A stretch of DNA of 6,170 nt from Clostridiales bacterium UBA6981 (GTDB taxonomy: Bacteria; Bacillota; Clostridia; Oscillospirales; Oscillospiraceae), in contig DJYJ01000004.1 in NCBI GenBank assembly GCA_002450075.1, positions 31,545 through 37,714 of the forward strand, in the 5' to 3' direction. Position numbers and translations under genes: made by a program. Below, in pieces: positions 1-5,194 of the stretch. Numbering within the stretch: the stretch's first letter is position 1; each line of letters begins with the position of its first letter. Under the pieces are notes generated by a model, which did no database searches, was not told the DNA's origin, and worked only from the letters and a program-made list of their open reading frames with translations.

Positions 1-1250
1 AGCTCGCGCTGGCCGCGGCCGATCGGGATCAGCGAGTCGATCGCCTTGATGCCGGTCATCATCGGAACGGACACCGGTCGGCGCTCGATGACGCCGGGCG
101 CCGGACTTTCGACCGGACGGGTGCCCTCGGCACGGATCTCGCCCTTGCCGTCGACGGGACGGCCGAGCGTGTCGACCACGCGGCCGAGCATCGCCTCGCC
201 CACGGGCACCTCCATCACGTGGCGGGTGCGCAGGACGGTATCGCCCTCGCGCACATCGTCATAGTTGCCGAGAAGCGCCACGCCGACGCTGCCCTCGCGC
301 AGGTCCATGACCATGCCGCGCAGCGCGCCGCGGAAAGCCAGCATCTCACCGGCCATGACATCGCTGAGACCCGTGACGCTGCAGATACCGTCGGACAGTG
401 AAGCCACGTGCCCGATCTGATAGACGTTCATGCCGCCCTCGATCGCGCCGAGCTTTTCGCGCAGCGCCTCGGACAGCTCGCCCTCGGCCGAGCCGGCGGA
501 AGTGAGCTCTTCCCTGGCACGGCGCAGCATACCGGACAGGCTGCCGTCAAAGACCGTGTCGCCCGTCTCGATCGTAAGCCCGCCGATCAGCGCCGGATCG
601 ATCCCGCTCTCCAGCTCGGTCGGGAGAGGCTTGCCGAGCGTCTTCTCGATCGCGGAAGCGATCGCGCGCTCGATGCGCACATCGTCGCCCTCCGCCGCTT
701 TTTCGGCAAAGCGGACGCGCACCGTCGCTCTGCCCTCGGCGGCAAAGCATTCCAGCTCGCCGCCCGTGGGGCGATAGTCGCGGACAAAGGCGTCGATCTG
801 ACGCTCCATCAGCGCGCGTCTGGCAGAGGCATATCGCTCGCCGGAAAGCAGCGTCCCGGCGGCGCCGGTAATGCTCCCGGCCGCGGCCGCGCTGACACTT
901 CTTCGCTCGTCTCCGCGCAGAAGTCGCTCTTTTTTATCCAGTTCCGCCATGAACTGGCGGGCAGCCTCGGCGTCCTTTTCACGCGAAAGGCGGCTGTTTT
1001 CCGCGGCTGCGGTCTGTGCCGCCGCGAGAATCTCGCGGCAGGCGCGCTCGCCCTCCGCCTTGTCGTCCGGGATACTGTCGAGAAGGGTCCTGGCGTTCTT
1101 CTCCGCCTCGTCGGCATGCGCAAGCGCCTGCTCGACCGAATCGCGATGATCCCGGTAACCTTTGAACACGATCTTCCTGCCGATAACAAACAATGCGGCA
1201 GCGAGGATCGCAAAATTGATCAGTCCGTATAGGATGTTCCAACCGCTCAT
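1..1250 (-). CDS. ATP synthase b'-delta(CTD)-alpha fusion subunit, 3' end outside window
   Basis: Partial gene: 416 complete codons from ATG 1250 to the window edge, checked codon by codon with no stop or frame change. Residues 4-24 form one membrane helix (WNILYGLINFAILAAALF) like that of AtpF. Residues 25-115 are charged and helical, as in a b stalk, and 118-157 resemble a b C-terminus. Residues about 172-250 match the delta C-terminal domain, including SGIDPALIGGL, GDTVFDGSLSG and MLRRAREEL. A short linker (TSAGSAEG, 250-257) leads into alpha: the helix ELSEALREKL, then SLSDGICSVTGL, VMAGEML, EVPVGEAMLGRVVDTLGRP, PGVIERR and AIDSLIPIGRGQRE, stopping just before the expected P-loop. The delta N-terminal helical bundle (about 100 residues) is absent. 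The product should sit at the Fo-F1 stator junction. It follows atpF by 81 nt in the atp operon. b-delta fusion is known in mycobacteria; the added alpha is the oddity. Family assignment is by recognised motifs, not by database search. Confidence 0.9.
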   Translation of the reverse strand, partial: MSGWNILYGLINFAILAAALFVIGRKIVFKGYRDHRDSVEQALAHADEAEKNARTLLDSIPDDKAEGERACREILAAAQTAAAENSRLSREKDAEAARQFMAELDKKERLLRGDERRSVSAAAAGSITGAAGTLLSGERYASARRALMERQIDAFVRDYRPTGGELECFAAEGRATVRVRFAEKAAEGDDVRIERAIASAIEKTLGKPLPTELESGIDPALIGGLTIETGDTVFDGSLSGMLRRAREELTSAGSAEGELSEALREKLGAIEGGMNVYQIGHVASLSDGICSVTGLSDVMAGEMLAFRGALRGMVMDLREGSVGVALLGNYDDVREGDTVLRTRHVMEVPVGEAMLGRVVDTLGRPVDGKGEIRAEGTRPVESPAPGVIERRPVSVPMMTGIKAIDSLIPIGRGQRE

Positions 1251-1262
1251 GTCCTTCTCATC

Positions 1263-1268
1263 CCTCCT
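1263..1268 (-). promoter_or_regulatory. Shine-Dalgarno site of the fusion gene
   Basis: AGGAGG (within AAGGAGGG) lies 12 nt upstream of ATG 1250, a rather long spacing. A second purine run, GAGAAGG, lies closer to the start. A four-codon reading frame (ATG 1261, TGA 1247-1249) overlaps the fusion start as ATGA, but AGGAGG is only 1 nt from its ATG, too close to serve it well. Confidence 0.6.
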
Positions 1269-1292
1269 TCCCGCTGTTGTGATGGCAATGCC

Positions 1293-1339
1293 GTCTTCGG
1301 CCATGCCCCTTCATGTGGGGGGGAAAGCCGCTTACGGCT
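1293..1339 (-). other. Intercistronic hairpins between atpF and the fusion gene
   Basis: A perfect 5-bp stem with a 4-nt loop (AGCCG-TAAG-CGGCT, 1326-1339) contains the atpF stop codon in its loop. Just downstream, an imperfect hairpin (GGCATGGCCG / CGGCATTGCC with loop AAGA, about 1293-1316) follows. Neither is followed by a T-tract, so these look like intergenic mRNA structures, not terminators. Any effect on transcript stability or on the alpha supply is inference. Confidence 0.35.
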
Positions 1340-1769
1340 CGTTTTTTCCTTCTGCAAGCAGCCTTTCGGCCAGCATGACGGCAAGCTCGTCCGTCTCGGC
1401 GTCGAGCGCGGCACGCGCCCGCTCGCCCTCGGCACGGATCTGCTCGCCCGCGCTCTTCAGAGACTTTTCCCCCGCGTCCTTTGCCTCTCTCTGAGCGGCA
1501 AGGCTCGCCTCGCGGTCCCTGGCGTGTGAAGCGTCCACAATCCCCTTGGCCTCCTCGCGGCGGAGAGACTTCTCCTCCTCGATCTGCCGTGCGCTCTCCT
1601 CGCGCGCGGCACGGGCCGCGTTTTCCTTGGCCTGCGCCTCGTTCACGCGCGCTTCACGCGCGTCGAGAAAGCGCACAACGGGGTTGTACAGGAAATGCTT
1701 GAGCAGGAAATACAGCAGGAAGAAGTTGATGATCGTCCAGATCAGTTCTGAAATGTTGATGCTTAACAT
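1332..1769 (-). CDS. atpF: F1Fo ATP synthase subunit b
   Basis: 145-residue subunit b of the peripheral stalk, which anchors F1 to the membrane and holds it against rotation. One N-terminal membrane helix (residues about 8-29, ISELIWTIINFFLLYFLLKH) is followed by the typical NPVVRFLDAREARV segment and a long, highly charged Ala/Glu/Arg-rich helix (about 37-128) that fits a coiled coil. The end, ELAVMLAERLLAEG, matches the b C-terminal motif but stops at once, so the last 15-20 residues that usually follow and contact delta are missing. The neighbouring fusion protein carries that region instead, suggesting the two b-type chains form an asymmetric pair. The ATG at 1769 has GGAGG 10 nt upstream. 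It follows atpE by 76 nt. Confidence 0.95.
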   Translation of the reverse strand: MLSINISELIWTIINFFLLYFLLKHFLYNPVVRFLDAREARVNEAQAKENAARAAREESARQIEEEKSLRREEAKGIVDASHARDREASLAAQREAKDAGEKSLKSAGEQIRAEGERARAALDAETDELAVMLAERLLAEGKNEP

Positions 1770-1802
1770 TCCTCAGCTTCCTCCGAAATGGTGTTACATT
1801 GC

Positions 1803-1828
1803 GCCCGGCGGCATTCTTTCGACCGGGC
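1803..1828 (-). other. Intercistronic hairpin between atpE and atpF
   Basis: A perfect 6-bp GC stem (GCCCGG / CCGGGC) with a 14-nt loop lies in the 76-nt atpE-atpF gap. It has no T-tract. It could stabilise the atpE message or cause partial attenuation, since subunit c is needed in many copies; that role is inference. Confidence 0.4.
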
Positions 1829-1845
1829 TGTCGGTATGGCTTCTC

Positions 1846-2073
1846 TTAAATCTTGCCGATCAGCATGAAGGCGACCAGCATGCCGTAAATCGTCAGCGCT
1901 TCCATCAGTGCGAGGGAAATGACGAGCGCGCCGCGGATGTTGCCGGCGGCCTCGGGCTGACGGGCGATCGCGTCCATAGCCTTCGAGGCGGTCCAGCCCT
2001 GTGCGATTGCGGTGCCGACGGCGGTGAGAGCCAGCGCGAGCGCGGCCGCGAGTGCGATAGTTCCAGATGCCAT
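1846..2073 (-). CDS. atpE: F1Fo ATP synthase subunit c (rotor ring proteolipid)
   Basis: 75-residue c subunit, an antiparallel two-helix hairpin that forms the rotating ion-carrying ring in the membrane. Helix 1 spans about residues 5-26. The polar loop carries the conserved RQPEA (38-42), which contacts gamma and epsilon. Helix 2 spans about 47-72, with the ion-binding carboxylate Glu58 in LMEALTIYG. Gln25 in helix 1 and Tyr63 match positions used in sodium-binding rings, but the Ser and Thr that follow Glu in those rings are Ala59 and Leu60 here, and the Pro of helix 1 is Thr21. Proton coupling is therefore favoured, without certainty. The ATG at 2073 has AGGAGG 8 nt upstream (2082-2087), the standard strong site expected for a highly translated subunit. 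It lies 37 nt after atpB. Confidence 0.97.
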   Translation of the reverse strand: MASGTIALAAALALALTAVGTAIAQGWTASKAMDAIARQPEAAGNIRGALVISLALMEALTIYGMLVAFMLIGKI

Positions 2074-2110
2074 TGTTAGTTCCTCCTAAATACTTGTGTT
2101 TTCTTTTTTC

Positions 2111-2797
2111 TTATTCTTCTTCCTCGGCCGCTTCCGAGACATAGATGGAGAGCAGCATCGTGAAGACCATGGCCTGCAGCATGCAGAACAGCAGGCTCAG
2201 TACGTTCATGATCAGCGGCACGCCGATCGGGAAGATCTCATACAGCTTTTCCGTCACGGTCTCTTCGCCGTACATGTTGCCGTAAAGTCGCAGCGCAAGC
2301 GAGGCGGGGCGAACGAACTGCTCGATCAGATTCAGCGGCAGCATCAGAAAGCAGAGATACAGCGGCTGGGCAAAGCTGAGAAGATAATGCTTCAGCCCGC
2401 GCTCGCGCACGCCGATGACATGCGTTGTGAAGAAGGCGATCGTGGCGAGACCCGCCGTGACAGACAGGCTTGCCGTCGGCAGCGCAAAGCCCTTGAGATG
2501 CCCCGCGCCGGGCAGCAGCCCGGAATAGTTGCAGACGATGATATAGATGAAAAAAGTCGCAAAGATGGGAAAATATTTGCGGGCGTTTTTCTTTCCGAGC
2601 AGGCCTTCATAATAGCCACGCAGCTTGTCCACCGCGATCTCCGCCGCACTCTGCAGCGGGCCGGGCACCTCCTTGAGGCTGCGCGTGGCCAGCCAGGAAA
2701 GGACCGTCAGCACAAGGATGATCGCCCACATGGTCGTGACGGCGCTCGTCACCTCCAGCGGGCCGATCCGAAAGAGGACGTTGGAAGCTTCCTCCAT
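2111..2797 (-). CDS. atpB: F1Fo ATP synthase subunit a
   Basis: 228-residue membrane subunit a, which provides the ion half-channels beside the c-ring. Membrane segments fall at about residues 22-40, 76-98, 108-130, 143-166 and 186-220. The signature LALRLYGNMYGEE carries the essential arginine (Arg170, equivalent to E. coli Arg210) and a glutamate at 179 (E. coli Glu219 position). LQAMVFTMLLSIY holds Gln208 (E. coli Gln252 position). The Arg sits opposite the c-subunit carboxylate during rotation. The frame is open further upstream to 2887, but the start at 2797 is chosen because a near-perfect Shine-Dalgarno precedes it and the extra 30 residues look like leader sequence. The length is usual for Bacillota. 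It is the first gene of the operon, and no atpI precedes it in this window. The C-terminus ends in a run of acidic residues (EAAEEEE). Confidence 0.97.
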   Translation of the reverse strand: MEEASNVLFRIGPLEVTSAVTTMWAIILVLTVLSWLATRSLKEVPGPLQSAAEIAVDKLRGYYEGLLGKKNARKYFPIFATFFIYIIVCNYSGLLPGAGHLKGFALPTASLSVTAGLATIAFFTTHVIGVRERGLKHYLLSFAQPLYLCFLMLPLNLIEQFVRPASLALRLYGNMYGEETVTEKLYEIFPIGVPLIMNVLSLLFCMLQAMVFTMLLSIYVSEAAEEEE

Positions 2798-2800
2798 GCG

Positions 2801-2809
2801 ATCACCTCC
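2801..2809 (-). promoter_or_regulatory. Extended Shine-Dalgarno site of atpB
   Basis: GGAGGTGAT is complementary over nine bases to the 16S rRNA 3' end and lies just upstream of ATG 2797. It is an unusually complete match and fixes the atpB start over the longer open frame. Confidence 0.9.
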
Positions 2810-2832
2810 GAAAGGATGCGTTGTAAATGCCT

Positions 2833-2850
2833 GTTTTCCCGAAGGAAAAC
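2833..2850 (-). other. UUCG-capped hairpin in the atp operon leader
   Basis: The transcript reads GTTTTCC-TTCG-GGAAAAC: a perfect 7-bp stem closed by a C(UUCG)G tetraloop, one of the most stable RNA loops known. It lies between the predicted promoter and the atpB ribosome site. No T-tract follows, so it is more likely a leader stability element or regulatory structure than a terminator. Confidence 0.6.
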
Positions 2851-2866
2851 GGGTCTTGATGGGTTC

Positions 2867-2894
2867 ATTAAACCATATTATCCGCACTTGTCAA
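2867..2894 (-). promoter_or_regulatory. Promoter of the atp operon
   Basis: A consensus -35 box TTGACA (2889-2894) and a -10 box TTTAAT (2867-2872) are separated by 16 nt. TGG directly before the -10 box makes an extended -10 (TGGTTTAAT). It sits between the upstream terminator and atpB, as expected for a housekeeping sigma promoter serving the operon. The 16-nt spacer is slightly short. Confidence 0.7.
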
Positions 2895-2922
2895 GGCGGA
2901 AAACCGCACAAAAATTCCGTGG

Positions 2923-2954
2923 AAAAAACAGAGACCGCTCTTCGCGGTCTCTGT
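2923..2954 (-). terminator. Intrinsic terminator after the zinc-ribbon membrane protein gene
   Basis: A perfect 11-bp stem (ACAGAGACCGC / GCGGTCTCTGT, 2928-2954) with a 5-nt loop is followed on the minus strand by TTTTTTCC. It lies 15 nt past the stop codon of the 2970-3626 gene and separates that gene from the atp operon. Confidence 0.92.
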
Positions 2955-2969
2955 AGGAGCAAGTATAAA

Positions 2970-3626
2970 TCAGGCCTGTCTGAAATGGATCGTGCAGGCG
3001 ACCTTCTTGCCGAAGATCTCGGCATAAAAGTTGATGCCCTTGGCGCTGTATTTCAGACACTCGACAGTGATCTTGTTGCCGTCATCCGGATCCACGGTGA
3101 TGATAAAGTATTCCTCATCGGGGTCGTCGCTGGTCCACTTGACCTTGTCGGTGATCGTCAGCGGAGAGACGTAGGCGTTGATCGGGACGACCTCGCCGGG
3201 GCTCATCGTGAACTCTTCTCTCTCGTCGTCGTTATAGCGGATCTGCAGCACCTCGACCGTGGGAGGCGGGGTGGGCGTGGGCGTCGGGACAGCCTCGACC
3301 ACCGGCGCGTCGTTGGGCGTCGGAGAGGGGGCGGTGACAGGCTTGTTGGGCTTGATCGAAACGTCGGTCCCGTTCAGGCTGGTGGAGACCATCACGATGA
3401 CCGCCAGGATCACGGCTACGACCAGGATCAGGCCGAAAATCATCTGCCATCTTGTATTGGCGCCGGCACGCTCATAGGAAGCGGTTCCGCTGACGGTGCC
3501 GGGGGTGGCGCTCGGAGTACGGCTGCTCTGCGTAACGCGGCGCGTACCGCAGTTCGGGCAGCGGCTTCTTAAGGAAGAGAAGCGCTCGCCGCAGCGGCGG
3601 CATTTGACCTCAGGTATCAAACTCAT
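2970..3626 (-). CDS. Zinc-ribbon, single-pass membrane protein with Ig-like C-terminal domain
   Basis: 218 residues, no recognised gene name. The N-terminus is a zinc ribbon with two CxxC pairs (Cys9/Cys12 and Cys23/Cys26). A Ser/Thr-rich stretch (32-52) follows, then one strong membrane helix (about 60-83), a Pro/Thr linker (PTPTPTPPP, 114-122) and a beta-rich domain (about 123-217). Features such as MSPGEVVPINAYVSP, KVKWTSDD and the closing ACTIHF resemble a bacterial Ig-like (Big_2-type) fold. With no signal peptide, the likely topology is zinc ribbon in the cytoplasm and Ig-like domain outside; this is inference. ATG 3626 has AGGAGG 7 nt upstream (3634-3639). It appears monocistronic, with its own promoter and terminator. 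Function unknown; it could be an envelope sensor or scaffold. Confidence 0.88.
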   Translation of the reverse strand: MSLIPEVKCRRCGERFSSLRSRCPNCGTRRVTQSSRTPSATPGTVSGTASYERAGANTRWQMIFGLILVVAVILAVIVMVSTSLNGTDVSIKPNKPVTAPSPTPNDAPVVEAVPTPTPTPPPTVEVLQIRYNDDEREEFTMSPGEVVPINAYVSPLTITDKVKWTSDDPDEEYFIITVDPDDGNKITVECLKYSAKGINFYAEIFGKKVACTIHFRQA

Positions 3627-3676
3627 GGATCTTCCTCCTCAGATTGGGAACAGATTAGGTGCTTGAATACAGGCTA

Positions 3677-3705
3677 ATAATACAACTTCCGATCGATTTC
3701 GTCAA
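3677..3705 (-). promoter_or_regulatory. Promoter of the zinc-ribbon membrane protein gene
   Basis: TTGACG (3700-3705) and TATTAT (3677-3682) are separated by exactly 17 nt, a near-consensus housekeeping promoter about 50 nt upstream of the ATG at 3626. Confidence 0.8.
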
Positions 3706-3820
3706 GAGTTTACAAAAAACCTCATCGCAGCCCCGGAGTCTTCCCTTCATTCCCCACTTTTTATCAAAAAATGTCTTTTAATAGCTCTGTTCTTCTCCAT
3801 CCGAAATTGTTTTCCCGGCT

Positions 3821-3856
3821 ATTATTGCATCGTTTTCTCCACAACGGTGCAATAAT
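3821..3856 (-). repeat. Perfect 9-bp inverted repeat between ricT and the next gene
   Basis: ATTATTGCA (3821-3829) and TGCAATAAT (3848-3856) are perfect inverted arms. Inside them CGTT/AACG adds four more pairs after one mismatch, leaving an 8-nt loop. There is no T-tract on the minus strand after it. It could be an mRNA 3'-end structure of the ricT transcript or an operator-like site; it lies about 115 bp upstream of the next gene's -35 box. Confidence 0.55.
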
Positions 3857-3871
3857 CGGCATCTGTTCAAC

Positions 3872-3896
3872 GCGTGTTTCACGCCCGGAGGGGCGT
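3872..3896 (-). other. Overlapping hairpins just after ricT
   Basis: Directly after the ricT stop lie ACGCCC-CTCC-GGGCGT (3881-3896) and, sharing one arm, GCGTG-AAA-CACGC (3872-3884). The two stems are mutually exclusive. Neither has a following T-run, so this is at best a non-canonical terminator. No standard intrinsic terminator was found for the holB-ricT unit. Confidence 0.4.
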
Positions 3897-3897
3897 C

Positions 3898-5175
3898 TTA
3901 TTCGGCGGCGTCGGTCTTGGGCTTGCCGCCGCGGGGACGGCGGCGACGGCTGCGGGAGCGGGGGCTTTCGTTCTTTTCCGTCTTTGCTTCGGCGTTTTCG
4001 CTCTTCGCCTCGATCTTGACCGGCTTCACGGTCGCCTTGCCGGGCTTGTCGCCGCGCTGCGGCTTTTTGCCGCCGTCGCTGACACGCTCCGGCCGCACCT
4101 CGGTCTTCTCGCCCTTCTTCGCGCCGCTTTTCTCGGCGGAGGCTTTCTCCGCGCTCTTCTCTCCGGATCGCTCGCCGTTCTTCTTGCGGCGGCGGCGATT
4201 GCGGTCGCTGCGGGAGCTCCTGGCGCCCTCGCGGCTCTCTTCCTTGATCTCAGGCACGACCATCGAGGGCACGGCCCAGGGATCGGTCTCTTCGATCTCC
4301 TCCTCGGGCTCCTCGGGAACATAATTGAGCACATGGGGCGGCGTCTCGCCGTCCTTCGGCCGCCCGCCGGGCACAGCGCACAGCTCGTTGGCCTTGTACA
4401 GGTGCAGGCTGTCGTCGTTATCGGAATCGAGCCTTACCTTGACCGTCTGGCGCAGGAGATTGACCTGGACCGCGGTGCCGTAGCCGTCGATCGTCTCGAC
4501 AAAGGCGCCCTGCTTGGGCACCTTTTTGACCAGGTCCTCATACGCCGCCTGCTCATAGCGCAGACAGCACATCAGTCTGCCGCATGCGCCGGAGATCTTC
4601 GCCGGGTTGAGCGAGAGCGACTGTACCTTTGCCATCTTGGTCGAGACGGGCTGGAAGTCGTCGAGAAACTGGCTGCAGCAATAGGGTCTGCCGCAGATGC
4701 CGATGCCGCCGAGCATTTTGGTCTCGTCGCGCACGCCGATCTGGCGCAGCTCGATGCGGTTGCGGAACACGCCGGCGAGATCCTTGACCAGCTCGCGGAA
4801 GTCCACGCGGCCGTTCGACGTGAAAAAGAAGGTGGTCTTGTTGCCCTCAAAGTTACATTCGACGTCGACAAGCTTCATGTCGAGGCCGTGCTCCTCGATC
4901 TTTTTCGCGCAGATCACAAGCGCTTCCTTTTCCCGCTTTTTGTTGATCTCCTCCACGCGCAGATCGTCGACCGTGGCGATGCGGACGACGTTGCGCAGCG
5001 GCTGGACGACGGCCGTGTCCTCGGCCATATGGTTGCCGTGGCAGCAGTCGGCGATCTCAAGTCCCTTCGCCGTCTCGACGATGACCTTTTCGCCGTTTCG
5101 CACCTGCAGCCCGTTGGGGGCAAAGAAATAGCACTTGCCCCGGTTTTTGAATTTAACGCTGATTACTTCGATCAA
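3898..5175 (-). CDS. ricT: PSP1-domain protein RicT/YaaT with long charged C-terminal tail
   Basis: 425 residues from the TTG at 5175. The first ~270 residues closely follow B. subtilis YaaT (RicT), a partner in the complex that stimulates RNase Y-dependent mRNA processing and affects sporulation and competence. Key blocks are HGLDMKLVDVE, NGRVDFRELVKDLAGVFRNR, ELRQIGVRDETKMLGG, the cysteine block CGRPYCC (162-167) and CGRLMCC (198-204), whose cysteines are linked to Fe-S cluster binding in this family. After about residue 285 comes a low-complexity tail of some 140 residues: acidic first (PEEPEEEIEET), then Lys/Glu repeats, ending SRSRRRRPRGGK, probably disordered and RNA-binding. TTG 5175 is chosen over GTG 5202 and TTG 5220: it has AGAGGA 7 nt upstream, gives MIEVISVKFK aligning with the YaaT start, and avoids overlap with holB. 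Confidence 0.92.
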   Translation of the reverse strand: MIEVISVKFKNRGKCYFFAPNGLQVRNGEKVIVETAKGLEIADCCHGNHMAEDTAVVQPLRNVVRIATVDDLRVEEINKKREKEALVICAKKIEEHGLDMKLVDVECNFEGNKTTFFFTSNGRVDFRELVKDLAGVFRNRIELRQIGVRDETKMLGGIGICGRPYCCSQFLDDFQPVSTKMAKVQSLSLNPAKISGACGRLMCCLRYEQAAYEDLVKKVPKQGAFVETIDGYGTAVQVNLLRQTVKVRLDSDNDDSLHLYKANELCAVPGGRPKDGETPPHVLNYVPEEPEEEIEETDPWAVPSMVVPEIKEESREGARSSRSDRNRRRRKKNGERSGEKSAEKASAEKSGAKKGEKTEVRPERVSDGGKKPQRGDKPGKATVKPVKIEAKSENAEAKTEKNESPRSRSRRRRPRGGKPKTDAAE

Positions 5176-5182
5176 TTTTTCT

Positions 5183-5188
5183 TCCTCT
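5183..5188 (-). promoter_or_regulatory. Shine-Dalgarno site that decides the ricT start
   Basis: AGAGGA lies 7 nt before TTG 5175 in the 19-nt gap after the holB stop. The alternative upstream GTG (5202) and TTG (5220) lack such a site and fall inside holB. Confidence 0.7.
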
Positions 5189-5194
5189 GATTTC

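Noticed and set aside
408..1232. Plus-strand open frame (274 codons) opposite the ATP synthase fusion gene
   Set aside because: The minus strand encodes clear b, delta and alpha motifs across the same bases; the plus-strand protein shows no family features.
979..1242. Minus-strand frame of 87 codons overlapping the start of the fusion gene, possibly a separate small protein
   Set aside because: It is an out-of-frame reading of the b'-like segment, with no membrane helix, no motif and no better ribosome site.
1247..1261. Four-codon reading frame overlapping the fusion start as ATGA, suggesting translational coupling
   Set aside because: AGGAGG lies only 1 nt before its ATG, too close for initiation; the same site serves ATG 1250.
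2798..2887. Longer atpB with 30 extra N-terminal residues starting at 2887
   Set aside because: The stretch overlaps the predicted promoter and the leader hairpin, and a nine-base Shine-Dalgarno points to ATG 2797.
2096..3572. Plus-strand open frames opposite atpB and the zinc-ribbon gene
   Set aside because: Both lie across well-supported minus-strand genes and cross a clear terminator and promoter on that strand; their translations are not protein-like.
3711..3780. T-rich and A-rich runs near 3711-3780 as a terminator or small RNA
   Set aside because: No stable GC stem stands before either run on either strand; only weak AT pairing can be drawn.
3874..5190. Long plus-strand open frame (438 codons) opposite ricT
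   Set aside because: It is the antisense shadow of a well-recognised gene in GC-rich sequence. Its translation is low-complexity (Ala/Leu/Arg-rich), with no recognisable motif and no good ribosome site.
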